From assembly GCA_046717125.1 (NCBI GenBank), contig JBKJVQ010000089.1:1-6357 (forward strand): 6,357 nucleotides of DNA. The letters are read 5' to 3'. Under the pieces are notes generated by a model. That model saw nothing but the letters and a program-made list of their open reading frames with translations, searched no databases and had not been told where the DNA came from. Position numbers and translations under genes: made by a program. Of the stretch, positions 1 to 5,218 are shown in pieces. This DNA is from JBKJVQ01 sp046717125. Lineage in GTDB: Bacteria; Pseudomonadota; Alphaproteobacteria; Rhizobiales; Methyloligellaceae. Positions within the stretch are counted from its first letter, which is position 1. Each line of letters begins with the position of its first letter.

Positions 1-146
1 AACTCGACCGGCGCGGCATAGTCCAGCATTAGAAACGGCCTCAGTGCCGAGCGATCCTCAACCTGACTCATTAGCGAGCGGACCGGGAAGCCGTCGCCGA
101 CCCAATGCGGGCGAGGCGCATCGAAAATGCCAATGATTTCGCGCAT
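1..146 (-). CDS. Pirin family protein, N-terminal fragment (cut by window edge)
   Basis: An open frame starts at the ATG at 146-144 and runs off the left edge after 48 complete codons with no stop. It begins MREIIGIFDAPRPHWVGDG and continues with FPVRSL at residues 20-25 and RPFLMLDYAAP at 36-46. The HWVGDGFPVRSL block followed by a PFL-LDYA block is the usual N-terminus of bacterial pirins, which are bicupin-fold proteins with a metal in the N-terminal cupin. Some pirins act as quercetin 2,3-dioxygenases and others as redox-linked regulators; which applies here cannot be told, because the metal-binding histidines lie outside the window. The start is supported by a strong ribosome binding site, GGGAGG (minus strand, 152-157), five bases before the ATG. 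The gene lies downstream of the DUF2852 gene but is separated from it by a terminator, so it is probably transcribed on its own. The family call is by eye from conserved motifs. Confidence 0.85.
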   Translation of the reverse strand, partial: MREIIGIFDAPRPHWVGDGFPVRSLMSQVEDRSALRPFLMLDYAAPVE

Positions 147-160
147 GAATACCTCCCATT

Positions 161-190
161 ACACCAGATCAGAGCAATGCGATCTGGGGT
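161..190 (-). promoter_or_regulatory. Inverted repeat in the pirin 5' leader
   Basis: Two 10-base arms, ACACCAGATC (161-170) and GATCTGGGGT (181-190), are complementary at 9 of 10 positions around a 10-base spacer. The repeat ends only three bases upstream of the GGGAGG ribosome binding site of the pirin gene. It could be an operator for a dimeric regulator, or an RNA hairpin in the leader that affects translation. It has no following T-tract on either strand, so it is not a terminator. The structure is seen directly; its function is inferred. Confidence 0.5.
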
Positions 191-209
191 GAGTTGCCAT
201 TTAATCGGC

Positions 210-237
210 AATATCGGGATCTGTTTGCAGTATTCAA
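210..237 (-). promoter_or_regulatory. Possible pirin promoter (weak)
   Basis: Read on the minus strand, TTGAAT (232-237) and GATATT (210-215) are separated by 16 bases and each matches 4 of 6 positions of the sigma-70 consensus. This is the best pair I see between the upstream terminator and the pirin start. It would place transcription initiation shortly before the leader inverted repeat at 161-190. The match is modest. Confidence 0.25.
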
Positions 238-260
238 GGCGATCAAATAGCGCGGAGAAC

Positions 261-292
261 AAGCAAAACGGGCGGCATTTGACGCCGCCCGT
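261..292 (-). terminator. Rho-independent terminator of the DUF2852 gene
   Basis: A perfect 9-base stem, ACGGGCGGC (268-276) with GCCGCCCGT (284-292), encloses a 7-base loop. On the minus strand the stem is followed directly by TTTTGCTT and further T-rich sequence. It starts 24 bases after the DUF2852 stop codon. On the plus strand there is no adjacent T-run, so it terminates minus-strand transcription. It separates DUF2852 from the pirin gene. Confidence 0.85.
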
Positions 293-315
293 CGCATTTC
301 AATTTGAGTAGGTCG

Positions 316-780
316 TCAGACTTGGCGCTGGTCCGTCGGCGTCTCCTGACCGCCCCGGCGGTCTGCCATGAACGCATCGAACTCCTGCCGATCCTTGGCG
401 ACGCGGAGTCGATCGAGGAAGGCATGGAATTGGCGCTGCTCCTCTTCCAGCCGCCTAAACGTTTCCTCGCGGTAATCGTCAAAGGCGCGATTGCCGCTGG
501 AGTGTTGCGGCCACCAATGGCCATTGCCAGCGCCGCTCATGCGCGACCGCATCCTGTCGACCTTCTCCTGCATCCGCGCGACGCGGCTCTCCCAGTTCGC
601 AACGCTCCGATTGCCGCAACTCATCTGACCGCTCCCAATTCTTCCGCTACCGATTCGTCCTGTTCCAAACGCATAGGCCAAGGTCGCAAGACCCACAGGC
701 CACCAGATCGCAAAGCCTAGGACCGTCACCGCGATCCAGGCCGGCGTTCCGTAGTCGTCAATCTTCTGAACGATCGCCAT
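316..780 (-). CDS. DUF2852 domain membrane-anchored protein
   Basis: The product is 154 residues of unknown function. One hydrophobic segment at about residues 13-37 (PAWIAVTVLGFAIWWPVGLA onward) should span the inner membrane. It is followed by a Gly/Ser/Arg-rich stretch containing GRIGS twice in a row (41-50), then two charged helical regions: about 61-80, and about 98-141 around GNRAFDDYREETFRRLEEEQ. The DDYREET...RLEEEQRQFHAFLDRLR...DRQEFDAFMADR block is the characteristic C-terminus of DUF2852 (PF11014). I chose the ATG at 780 rather than the longer frame from 831: AGGAAA (786-791) lies five bases before it, and the extra 17 codons would run through the operator and -10 box. The gene has its own promoter and operator, and a terminator follows. 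The role is unknown; placement next to a TetR gene suggests an inducible envelope protein. Confidence 0.85.
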   Translation of the reverse strand: MAIVQKIDDYGTPAWIAVTVLGFAIWWPVGLATLAYAFGTGRIGSGRIGSGQMSCGNRSVANWESRVARMQEKVDRMRSRMSGAGNGHWWPQHSSGNRAFDDYREETFRRLEEEQRQFHAFLDRLRVAKDRQEFDAFMADRRGGQETPTDQRQV

Positions 781-794
781 CGCCGTTTCCTGTG

Positions 795-815
795 GTGAAT
801 GTAAATAACATTCAC
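795..815 (-). promoter_or_regulatory. Palindromic operator of the DUF2852 gene (candidate TetR site)
   Basis: A perfect inverted repeat: GTGAATGT (795-802), spacer AAATA (803-807), ACATTCAC (808-815). It abuts the -10 hexamer at 816-821, so the expected transcription start lies inside it. A repressor bound here would block initiation. Its 21-base size, AT-rich centre and perfect dyad symmetry fit a TetR-family operator, and a TetR gene ends about 40 bases upstream. That this TetR binds here is inference from adjacency. Confidence 0.75.
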
Positions 816-844
816 ATAATTGGTGCGGCATTCGGTCCTGTCAA
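816..844 (-). promoter_or_regulatory. Sigma-70 promoter of the DUF2852 gene
   Basis: On the minus strand a perfect -35 box TTGACA (839-844) is followed after exactly 17 bases by AATTAT (816-821), which matches TATAAT at 4 of 6 positions. The -35 box begins only 11 bases after the TetR stop codon. The promoter reads straight into the palindromic operator and then the DUF2852 ribosome binding site. It is the strongest promoter in the window. Confidence 0.75.
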
Positions 845-855
845 GAATGGGGTCA

Positions 856-1503
856 TCAACTTTTTGGCGCAGCACCCAGGCCGAGCCCCGCCAAATAGAC
901 CAGCATGCCCGCCTCGAGCAGCTCTTCCGGCTTCATGGGCAGTGCGCGGCGACCCTCATCGCCGCGTGCGAACAGCGACGCGATGCCGTGGCTCATGGCC
1001 CAGATATGGAGCGCCATCATCAGCGCGGGCGGCCGCTTTCCTTCCGGCAGGCGTTCGGCGAGCTTCTCGGATGCGGCCCGCAGGATGGAGAACGCGCGCT
1101 CGCTCGCCTCGCGGATCTCCGTTCCGGCATCGAGCGGAACGCCGGCCTCGAACAAGGCCGCATAATAGGAGGGCTCGTCGAGGGCAAAGGCGAGATAGGC
1201 GCGGCCGAGCCGCTCGAACGCGGTTGCGGCGTCCGGCTGGCCGTGGCTCCAGGCGGCGTCAAGGGCATCGGCTAATTGGTGGAAGCCGCGCGCGGCGACG
1301 TCCGTCAGGAGTTCGTCGCGATCGCGGAAGTGTCTGTACGGAGCAGCGGGGCTGACGCCCGCCCAGCGCGCCGCCTCGGCAAAGGTGAACCCGGCGGGCC
1401 CTTTCTGCGCGATCAGGTCCAGCGCCGCATTGACCAGCGCTTCCCGCAGATTGCCGTGGTGATAGGGGCGCCGCCCCGGGCCGCAGTCGCGCTTCCAAGC
1501 CAT
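856..1503 (-). CDS. TetR/AcrR family transcriptional regulator with WHG-type C-terminal domain
   Basis: The product is 215 residues, a normal TetR length. The N-terminal DNA-binding domain covers about residues 13-65. It opens with YHHGNLREALVNAALDLIA, and the helix-turn-helix runs from FTFAEAARWAGVSPAAPYRH to FRDRDEL (39-65). The C-terminal ligand and dimer domain contains IWAMSHGIASL (167-177), the W-x-x-HG signature of the TetR WHG C-terminal family (PF13305). I start at the ATG at 1503; the frame stays open upstream but without a good start, and further extension would overlap the caspase gene. No clear Shine-Dalgarno precedes this ATG, which is unusual beside its neighbours; the start codon instead sits in a palindrome. 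The likely target is the DUF2852 promoter next door, possibly also its own start region. The ligand is unknown. It lies 46 bases after the caspase-WD40 gene, so co-transcription is possible. Confidence 0.9.
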   Translation of the reverse strand: MAWKRDCGPGRRPYHHGNLREALVNAALDLIAQKGPAGFTFAEAARWAGVSPAAPYRHFRDRDELLTDVAARGFHQLADALDAAWSHGQPDAATAFERLGRAYLAFALDEPSYYAALFEAGVPLDAGTEIREASERAFSILRAASEKLAERLPEGKRPPALMMALHIWAMSHGIASLFARGDEGRRALPMKPEELLEAGMLVYLAGLGLGAAPKS

Positions 1504-1521
1504 GTTAAAGGGATTTACATG
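1501..1521 (-). promoter_or_regulatory. Imperfect palindrome over the TetR start codon
   Basis: On the plus strand CATGT (1501-1505) and ACATG (1517-1521) are perfect inverted 5-mers. Two further AA/TT pairs inside them (1507-1508 with 1514-1515) also match, giving a 21-base dyad with a mismatched centre. It covers the TetR start codon and the place where a ribosome binding site would be expected. It shares ATTTACAT with the DUF2852 operator, but the half-site spacing differs (ATGT-N11-ACAT here, ATGT-N5-ACAT there). It may be an autoregulatory operator; this is uncertain. Confidence 0.35.
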
Positions 1522-1549
1522 AGTCCGCGCGTCTGAACAACGCGGATGG

Positions 1550-4378
1550 CTATCGTCCCGCGATCTTGTCGGCGACGCTATAGAGCCAGACCTCACCGCC
1601 GACCGCGGCGATCGTATTTCCGTCGGGCGAGAACGCGACATCGTTGACAAGATATTCGGACCATTCCGCCCGAGGGCGATCGAGCTCGGGAGTCCATAAC
1701 TGAATCTTGTTTTCGCACACACTCGCGATGAGCGACTCGGTCGGCGAGAAAGCAAGCGCTTCGACGGTCGCGGGGAAATCCGTCCGTTCACCGACGAGAT
1801 TGAACTCTGCGTCCCACAGCTTCAGCTTTTTGGTAAAGTGCCCTGTCGCCAGCAGCTTCCCCTCCGGCGACAGCGCGGCGGATGACAACGTATACTCAGC
1901 GGTGTCAACCTCTCTCACAAAGCTTCCGGTCGCCGCGTCGTGGACGCGGACGTGGTCGACGCTGTCGGCCGAAATCACCATACCCCGCGCGAACATTACA
2001 GCGTCGACGCTGTTATCGTGCCCTACGAGCGTGTGACGCAGCTTCCCGGTCTTCACGTCCCAAAGGCGCACCGTCGTGTCGCCCCAGCCGCGGCCGCGGG
2101 CGCGCGTCGCGCCATCCGGCGAGAACCCAAACACCCACGCCCCAAGCACATGGCCGGCCAGTGTGTAAACCAGCTTGCCGGATTGCGCGTCCCAGATCCG
2201 GACTGTCTTGTCCCAGCTGGCCGAGGCGATCAGCCGGCTGTCAGGCGAGAAGGCCACGTCGTGAACCGGTTCTGTATGTCCCTCGAGACGATGCACGACC
2301 TGCGACGTGGCGAGATCGAATACGACCACGCGCGTCTCATGCGTGCCCGCGGCGAGCAGCCTGCCGTCGGGAGAGAAGGCGACGCTGTAGTAGAGCGCGT
2401 CCTCTTCCAATATGCGGGTCGGGCCGGCCGCAGCCGGCGCGGCTGGCGCCGGCTGCGCCACCGACGGCGCGGGGTCGAACGCCGCGAGCCTCTGTTGTTT
2501 CTGCTCCGATCCGGAAGCCGCCTTCGGCGTAAAGCCGGCAATTTTATCGGCGACGCTGTAAAGCCGGACCTCGAGGCCGACCGCTGCAATCGTGTTTCCA
2601 TCGGGCGAGAACGCCACATCGGTCACGAGTTCCTCGGCCCACTCGGCCCGCGGCCTGTCGAGCTCCGGCGTCCAGAGCTGAATACGATTGTTGCACACAC
2701 TCGCGATCAACTGCTGGGTCGGCGAAAATGCAAGCGTCACGACCTCGGCGGGAAAGTCCGTCCGCTCACGGACGAGATTGAGTTCAGCGTCCCACAGTTT
2801 CAGCTTTTTCGTGAAATGCCCCGTGGCCAGCAGCTTTCCTTCCGGCGACAGCGCTATTGATTGAAGCGTGTGCTCGCCGGTTTCTAACTCTTTAATGAAT
2901 TCTCCGCTTTCCGAATCATGCACGCGCACATCGCCGACCGCATCGGCAGAAATCAGCACGCCCTCCGGGTCGAACACTAAGCCTTTAGTCATATTCGCAT
3001 GCCCGGGGAGTGTATGACGCAGCGCGCCTGACTTCACGTCCCAGAGTCGCAAGTTATGGTCCGCGCTGCCGGAGGCGAGCAGTGCACCGTCCGGCGAGAA
3101 CACGACATTCATGGCCCAGTACCCGTGGCCCGTCAGCGTACGGACCAGTTTTCCCGTCGCAGCGTCCCACAGCTTCACGGTCTTGTCATCGCTGGCGGAG
3201 GCGATCAGGCGGCTGTCGGGTGAGAAGGCGACCTCGCGGATCAGCTTGGTGTGTCCTTCGAGGACATGCAGGACTTGCGACGTGGCGAGATCGAATACGA
3301 CCACGCGCGTCTCATGCGTGCCGGCGGCGAGCAGCCTGCCGTCTGGCGAGAACGCGACGCTGTAGAAAAGCCCTTCTGCCTCCAGTACGCGGGCCGGGCC
3401 GGCTGGCGACGGCACGGGCGGTGCGAGCTGAGGCGCGGGATCGACCGCCGCGACCTGCGGCTGAGGTGGCGGAGCGACCGGCTCGGGCGCGGGAGCGGCG
3501 GGAGCGGGCGCTGCTGCTGGAACCGGTGGAGGCGCTGGCGCCGGTTGGACATTTGCTTCAGCGGCTGCAGACTCGCATCCCGCCGGGCAGAAGTCGCCGA
3601 CCAGCTCGTCGAAATAGGCCGGCGTCTGCACATGCGCATGTTTGCGCGCGATCTCGACCACGTCCCGCCGTACGAGACGCGCGATCTCGACGATGGTCGC
3701 GCCCTGCTCTTTCAGGCGTGGGAGAAGCGAGCGCGTATAGATCGAGTTCGGATTCTTGTCCCCATCGCCCAGCCGGTCGAGCGACGTCTCGCCAGCCGCG
3801 GCCGACAGCATCACGAACGAGCCGCGCGGCGGATCAATGCGTGCCAGCCCGCGCGTGCCGCCGATGGAGCGGCCGCGTCCGTCGTTGAACGGATTGTCGC
3901 GGCAGGCGTCGATGATGGTGAGGCTGACGCGCGGCTGGCGCTCGCGCAGCTGATCGAGCAACTCCCCCATGGCGATCGCCGAGCCGCGCATCACCTGCTC
4001 CTCGCCCGGCTTCACGACCGGCGCGTCGCCGGGCAGAAGGAAGTTCTGGCGGGCGATCTCGATCCCGTGGCCGGCGAAGAAGAACGCGACCTCGTCTCCC
4101 GGCTCGATGCCGTTCAGGAAGATCGACCAGTTGCGCAGGAAATCGAGCCGCCCGACATTTTCGGCCTTGGCCACCTCGTAGCCCATGCCCTCGAATGCCA
4201 ACGCGATGGCACGCGAGTCATTGACGGCCTTGCGCAACTGCTGGTCGGTTTCGAGGTGCTCATACTTGTCGATGCCGACAACGAGCGCGACACGCTTCGC
4301 TTCCGCCCCGCCGGTCGCAAAGAGCACGGCGGCGAAAGCGGCAATCGCTATCAGGAAAATACAGGCCAAGCGGCGCAT
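1550..4378 (-). CDS. Secreted caspase-like peptidase (C14 family) fused to two WD40 beta-propellers
   Basis: The product is 942 residues. Residues 1-27 are a Sec signal peptide: MRR, a hydrophobic core, then the site AEA-K, so the protein should be periplasmic or lipid-free exported. Residues 28 to about 262 form a caspase-fold domain (Peptidase_C14, PF00656) opening with KRVALVVGIDKY. The catalytic dyad is intact: His104 in FFFAGHGIE and Cys159 in IIDACRDNPF. Cys264 and Cys268 (DFCPAGCE) end the domain and could form a disulfide. A Pro/Ala-rich linker (about 273-326) leads to propeller 1 (327-614), a second linker (615-651) and propeller 2 (652-940), each with about seven blades carrying FSPDG and LWD motifs. 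Substrate and partners are unknown; propellers usually bind proteins and may gate the peptidase. I prefer the ATG at 4378 to the GTG at 4403-4405, because GGTGA lies seven bases before it and the signal peptide then begins normally. The TetR gene follows after 46 bases. Confidence 0.9.
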   Translation of the reverse strand: MRRLACIFLIAIAAFAAVLFATGGAEAKRVALVVGIDKYEHLETDQQLRKAVNDSRAIALAFEGMGYEVAKAENVGRLDFLRNWSIFLNGIEPGDEVAFFFAGHGIEIARQNFLLPGDAPVVKPGEEQVMRGSAIAMGELLDQLRERQPRVSLTIIDACRDNPFNDGRGRSIGGTRGLARIDPPRGSFVMLSAAAGETSLDRLGDGDKNPNSIYTRSLLPRLKEQGATIVEIARLVRRDVVEIARKHAHVQTPAYFDELVGDFCPAGCESAAAEANVQPAPAPPPVPAAAPAPAAPAPEPVAPPPQPQVAAVDPAPQLAPPVPSPAGPARVLEAEGLFYSVAFSPDGRLLAAGTHETRVVVFDLATSQVLHVLEGHTKLIREVAFSPDSRLIASASDDKTVKLWDAATGKLVRTLTGHGYWAMNVVFSPDGALLASGSADHNLRLWDVKSGALRHTLPGHANMTKGLVFDPEGVLISADAVGDVRVHDSESGEFIKELETGEHTLQSIALSPEGKLLATGHFTKKLKLWDAELNLVRERTDFPAEVVTLAFSPTQQLIASVCNNRIQLWTPELDRPRAEWAEELVTDVAFSPDGNTIAAVGLEVRLYSVADKIAGFTPKAASGSEQKQQRLAAFDPAPSVAQPAPAAPAAAGPTRILEEDALYYSVAFSPDGRLLAAGTHETRVVVFDLATSQVVHRLEGHTEPVHDVAFSPDSRLIASASWDKTVRIWDAQSGKLVYTLAGHVLGAWVFGFSPDGATRARGRGWGDTTVRLWDVKTGKLRHTLVGHDNSVDAVMFARGMVISADSVDHVRVHDAATGSFVREVDTAEYTLSSAALSPEGKLLATGHFTKKLKLWDAEFNLVGERTDFPATVEALAFSPTESLIASVCENKIQLWTPELDRPRAEWSEYLVNDVAFSPDGNTIAAVGGEVWLYSVADKIAGR
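1559..2488 (-). repeat. Propeller 2: second copy of the internal duplication
   Basis: Residues 631-940 repeat residues 309-614 of the same protein, starting in the linker (AAFDPAP here, AAVDPAP in copy 1) and ending at VADKIAG in both. Stretches such as YSVAFSPDGRLLAAGTHETR (664-683), GKLLATGHFTKKLKLWDAE and IQLWTPELDRPRAEW are identical between copies. Copy 2 has a two-residue insertion in its third blade, in a run rich in Arg and Gly (757-769), and a one-residue deletion in its fourth blade. Confidence 0.85.
2537..3454 (-). repeat. Propeller 1: first copy of the internal duplication
   Basis: Residues 309-614 comprise the end of the Pro/Ala-rich linker plus a seven-blade WD40 propeller, matched by residues 631-940. 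The offset is 325 codons (975 bases) in the first blades. The nucleotide block 3276-3322 is identical to 2301-2347 over all 47 bases, and about 86 of 90 positions match over 3276-3365. Other segments are visibly more diverged at synonymous sites. Confidence 0.85.
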
Positions 4379-4410
4379 GCGCGCATCACCAAAGGCTGAA
4401 CGCACCCGAG

Positions 4411-4416
4411 ATTATC
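4411..4416 (-). promoter_or_regulatory. Possible -10 box of the caspase-WD40 gene
   Basis: GATAAT on the minus strand matches TATAAT at 5 of 6 positions, 32 bases before the chosen ATG, in the 83-base gap after the hydrolase gene. No acceptable -35 hexamer is present at 16-19 bases. The gene could equally be read through from the hydrolase, since no terminator is visible in the gap. Confidence 0.25.
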
Positions 4417-4461
4417 AAATGACGCGGGACGCAGCACCGGAAAGAATCACCGGCGCCTTGG

Positions 4462-5058
4462 TCAATCCCGAATGCGCGATCCGTCCGGCACGACGATCGC
4501 GAACAGATCGTGCATCGAGGCGAGCGCTGCGTCGTGCACCTCGCGCGCGGGCAGGCTGGCGCCGTCCGGGCCGGGAAGGGAGCGCGTCGCGGTCGCAGAG
4601 GCGACGACCGTGGGACGATAACCGTGGTTGAATGCGGCGCGGGCGGTCGAGTTCACGCACATATGCGTCATGAACCCGGCCAGCACGAGATCCTCCGCGC
4701 CCGCCTTTTTCAGTGCCGCTTCGAGCGACGTTTTTTCGAAGGCGGAGGGATAGTTCTTGGTGATGACCGCCTCGCCCTCCTTTGGCGCGACGAGATCCGC
4801 GATCTGGCCGATCGGCGCGTTCGTGTCATAGGGCGTGCCTGGGCCGACTTCATGCTGGATATGGATGATGGTTGCTCCCGCGTTGCGTGCGCGGTCCAGT
4901 AGCGCGGCGCATTCCTTCAACGCCGCCTCGACGCCTTCCAGCTCCATGACGCCCTCGCGATAGGTCTGCTGGCAGTCGATCATGACGAGCGTGGACTTGG
5001 ACAGCGGCGCAGGCTCGGTCGGGAGCTGAAGCAGCGCGCGCAGAGTGGGACGGGACAT
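4462..5058 (-). CDS. Isochorismatase-like cysteine hydrolase
   Basis: The product is 198 residues, the normal size for the isochorismatase-like superfamily (PF00857). The Asp-Lys-Cys catalytic triad can be placed: Asp28 in LVMIDCQQTY, Lys101 in VITKNYPSAF and Cys134 in GFMTHMCVNSTAR. Members hydrolyse amide or ester bonds in small molecules (for example nicotinamide, ureidoacrylate, N-carbamoylsarcosine) or the vinyl ether of isochorismate. The substrate here cannot be told from sequence. There is no signal peptide, so it is cytoplasmic. The start at 5058 is well supported by AAGGA eight bases upstream. The gene follows hemH after 160 bases of hairpin-rich sequence and precedes the caspase gene by 83 bases with no terminator between them. 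No heme-biosynthetic role is known for this family, so the adjacency to hemH may carry no meaning. Confidence 0.9.
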   Translation of the reverse strand: MSRPTLRALLQLPTEPAPLSKSTLVMIDCQQTYREGVMELEGVEAALKECAALLDRARNAGATIIHIQHEVGPGTPYDTNAPIGQIADLVAPKEGEAVITKNYPSAFEKTSLEAALKKAGAEDLVLAGFMTHMCVNSTARAAFNHGYRPTVVASATATRSLPGPDGASLPAREVHDAALASMHDLFAIVVPDGSRIRD

Positions 5059-5099
5059 GGGGGTATTCCTTCGGGGTTGTCGTTCGAATTTCAATGTGA

Positions 5100-5190
5100 C
5101 CGCGTAACCGCTACGCGGCCCGGCTTGACCGGGCCGCCCAGGCGCAACGCCGAAACGGGTCCTCCGGTCGAGCCGGGGGGACGTAGCGGA
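5100..5190 (-). repeat. Hairpin-rich composite palindromic element between hemH and the hydrolase gene
   Basis: Several inverted repeats are nested in about 90 bases. Hairpin A is CCGCGTA (5100-5106) with TACGCGG (5112-5118). Hairpin B is GCGGCCCGG (5115-5123) with CCGGGCCGC (5129-5137), a perfect 9-base stem with a 5-base loop. Hairpin C is centred on CCGG (5165-5168) with CCGG (5174-5177) and extends to nine pairs including two G-U. An outer pair, CCGCTACG (5108-5115) and CGTAGCGG (5183-5190), encloses B and C. A and B share bases 5115-5118, so they exclude each other. There is no T-tract, so it is not a classical terminator. The layout resembles REP-type intergenic repeats common in alphaproteobacterial genomes; it may also stabilise the hemH 3' end or attenuate the next gene. 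Confidence 0.6.
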
Positions 5191-5218
5191 GCTATGGGAT
5201 GCGGCACAACAAATAGTG

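Noticed and set aside
781..831. Longer DUF2852 start at 831
   Set aside because: The extra 17 codons would lie in the operator and -10 box, while the ATG at 780 has AGGAAA at good spacing.
1504..1549. Terminator between the caspase and TetR genes
   Set aside because: Only a weak CCGCG/CGCGG pairing with a long loop and no T-tract is present.
856..1791. Extended TetR frame of 311 codons
   Set aside because: The extra N-terminal 96 codons overlap the end of the caspase-WD40 gene, are low-complexity Arg/Ser-rich, and the conserved TetR domain begins just after the ATG at 1503.
2041..2110. Compensated frameshift in propeller 2
   Set aside because: Alternative frames over the Arg/Gly-rich run do not restore the LLASGS-type strand; alignment to copy 1 needs only substitutions plus a two-codon insertion.
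1940..2860. Plus-strand open frame (306 codons) antisense to the propeller region
   Set aside because: Antisense shadow of the duplicated WD40 repeats; similar peptides recur in the antisense of both copies simply because the sense strand is duplicated.
3251..4399. Long plus-strand open frame (382 codons) antisense to the caspase gene
   Set aside because: It mirrors the codon structure of the minus-strand gene in G+C-rich DNA, shows no recognisable domain, is Arg-rich throughout, and the opposite strand encodes clear caspase and WD40 motifs.
4379..4405. GTG start at 4403-4405 for the caspase gene
   Set aside because: No Shine-Dalgarno precedes it and it would add nine residues before an otherwise normal signal peptide; the ATG at 4378 has GGTGA upstream.
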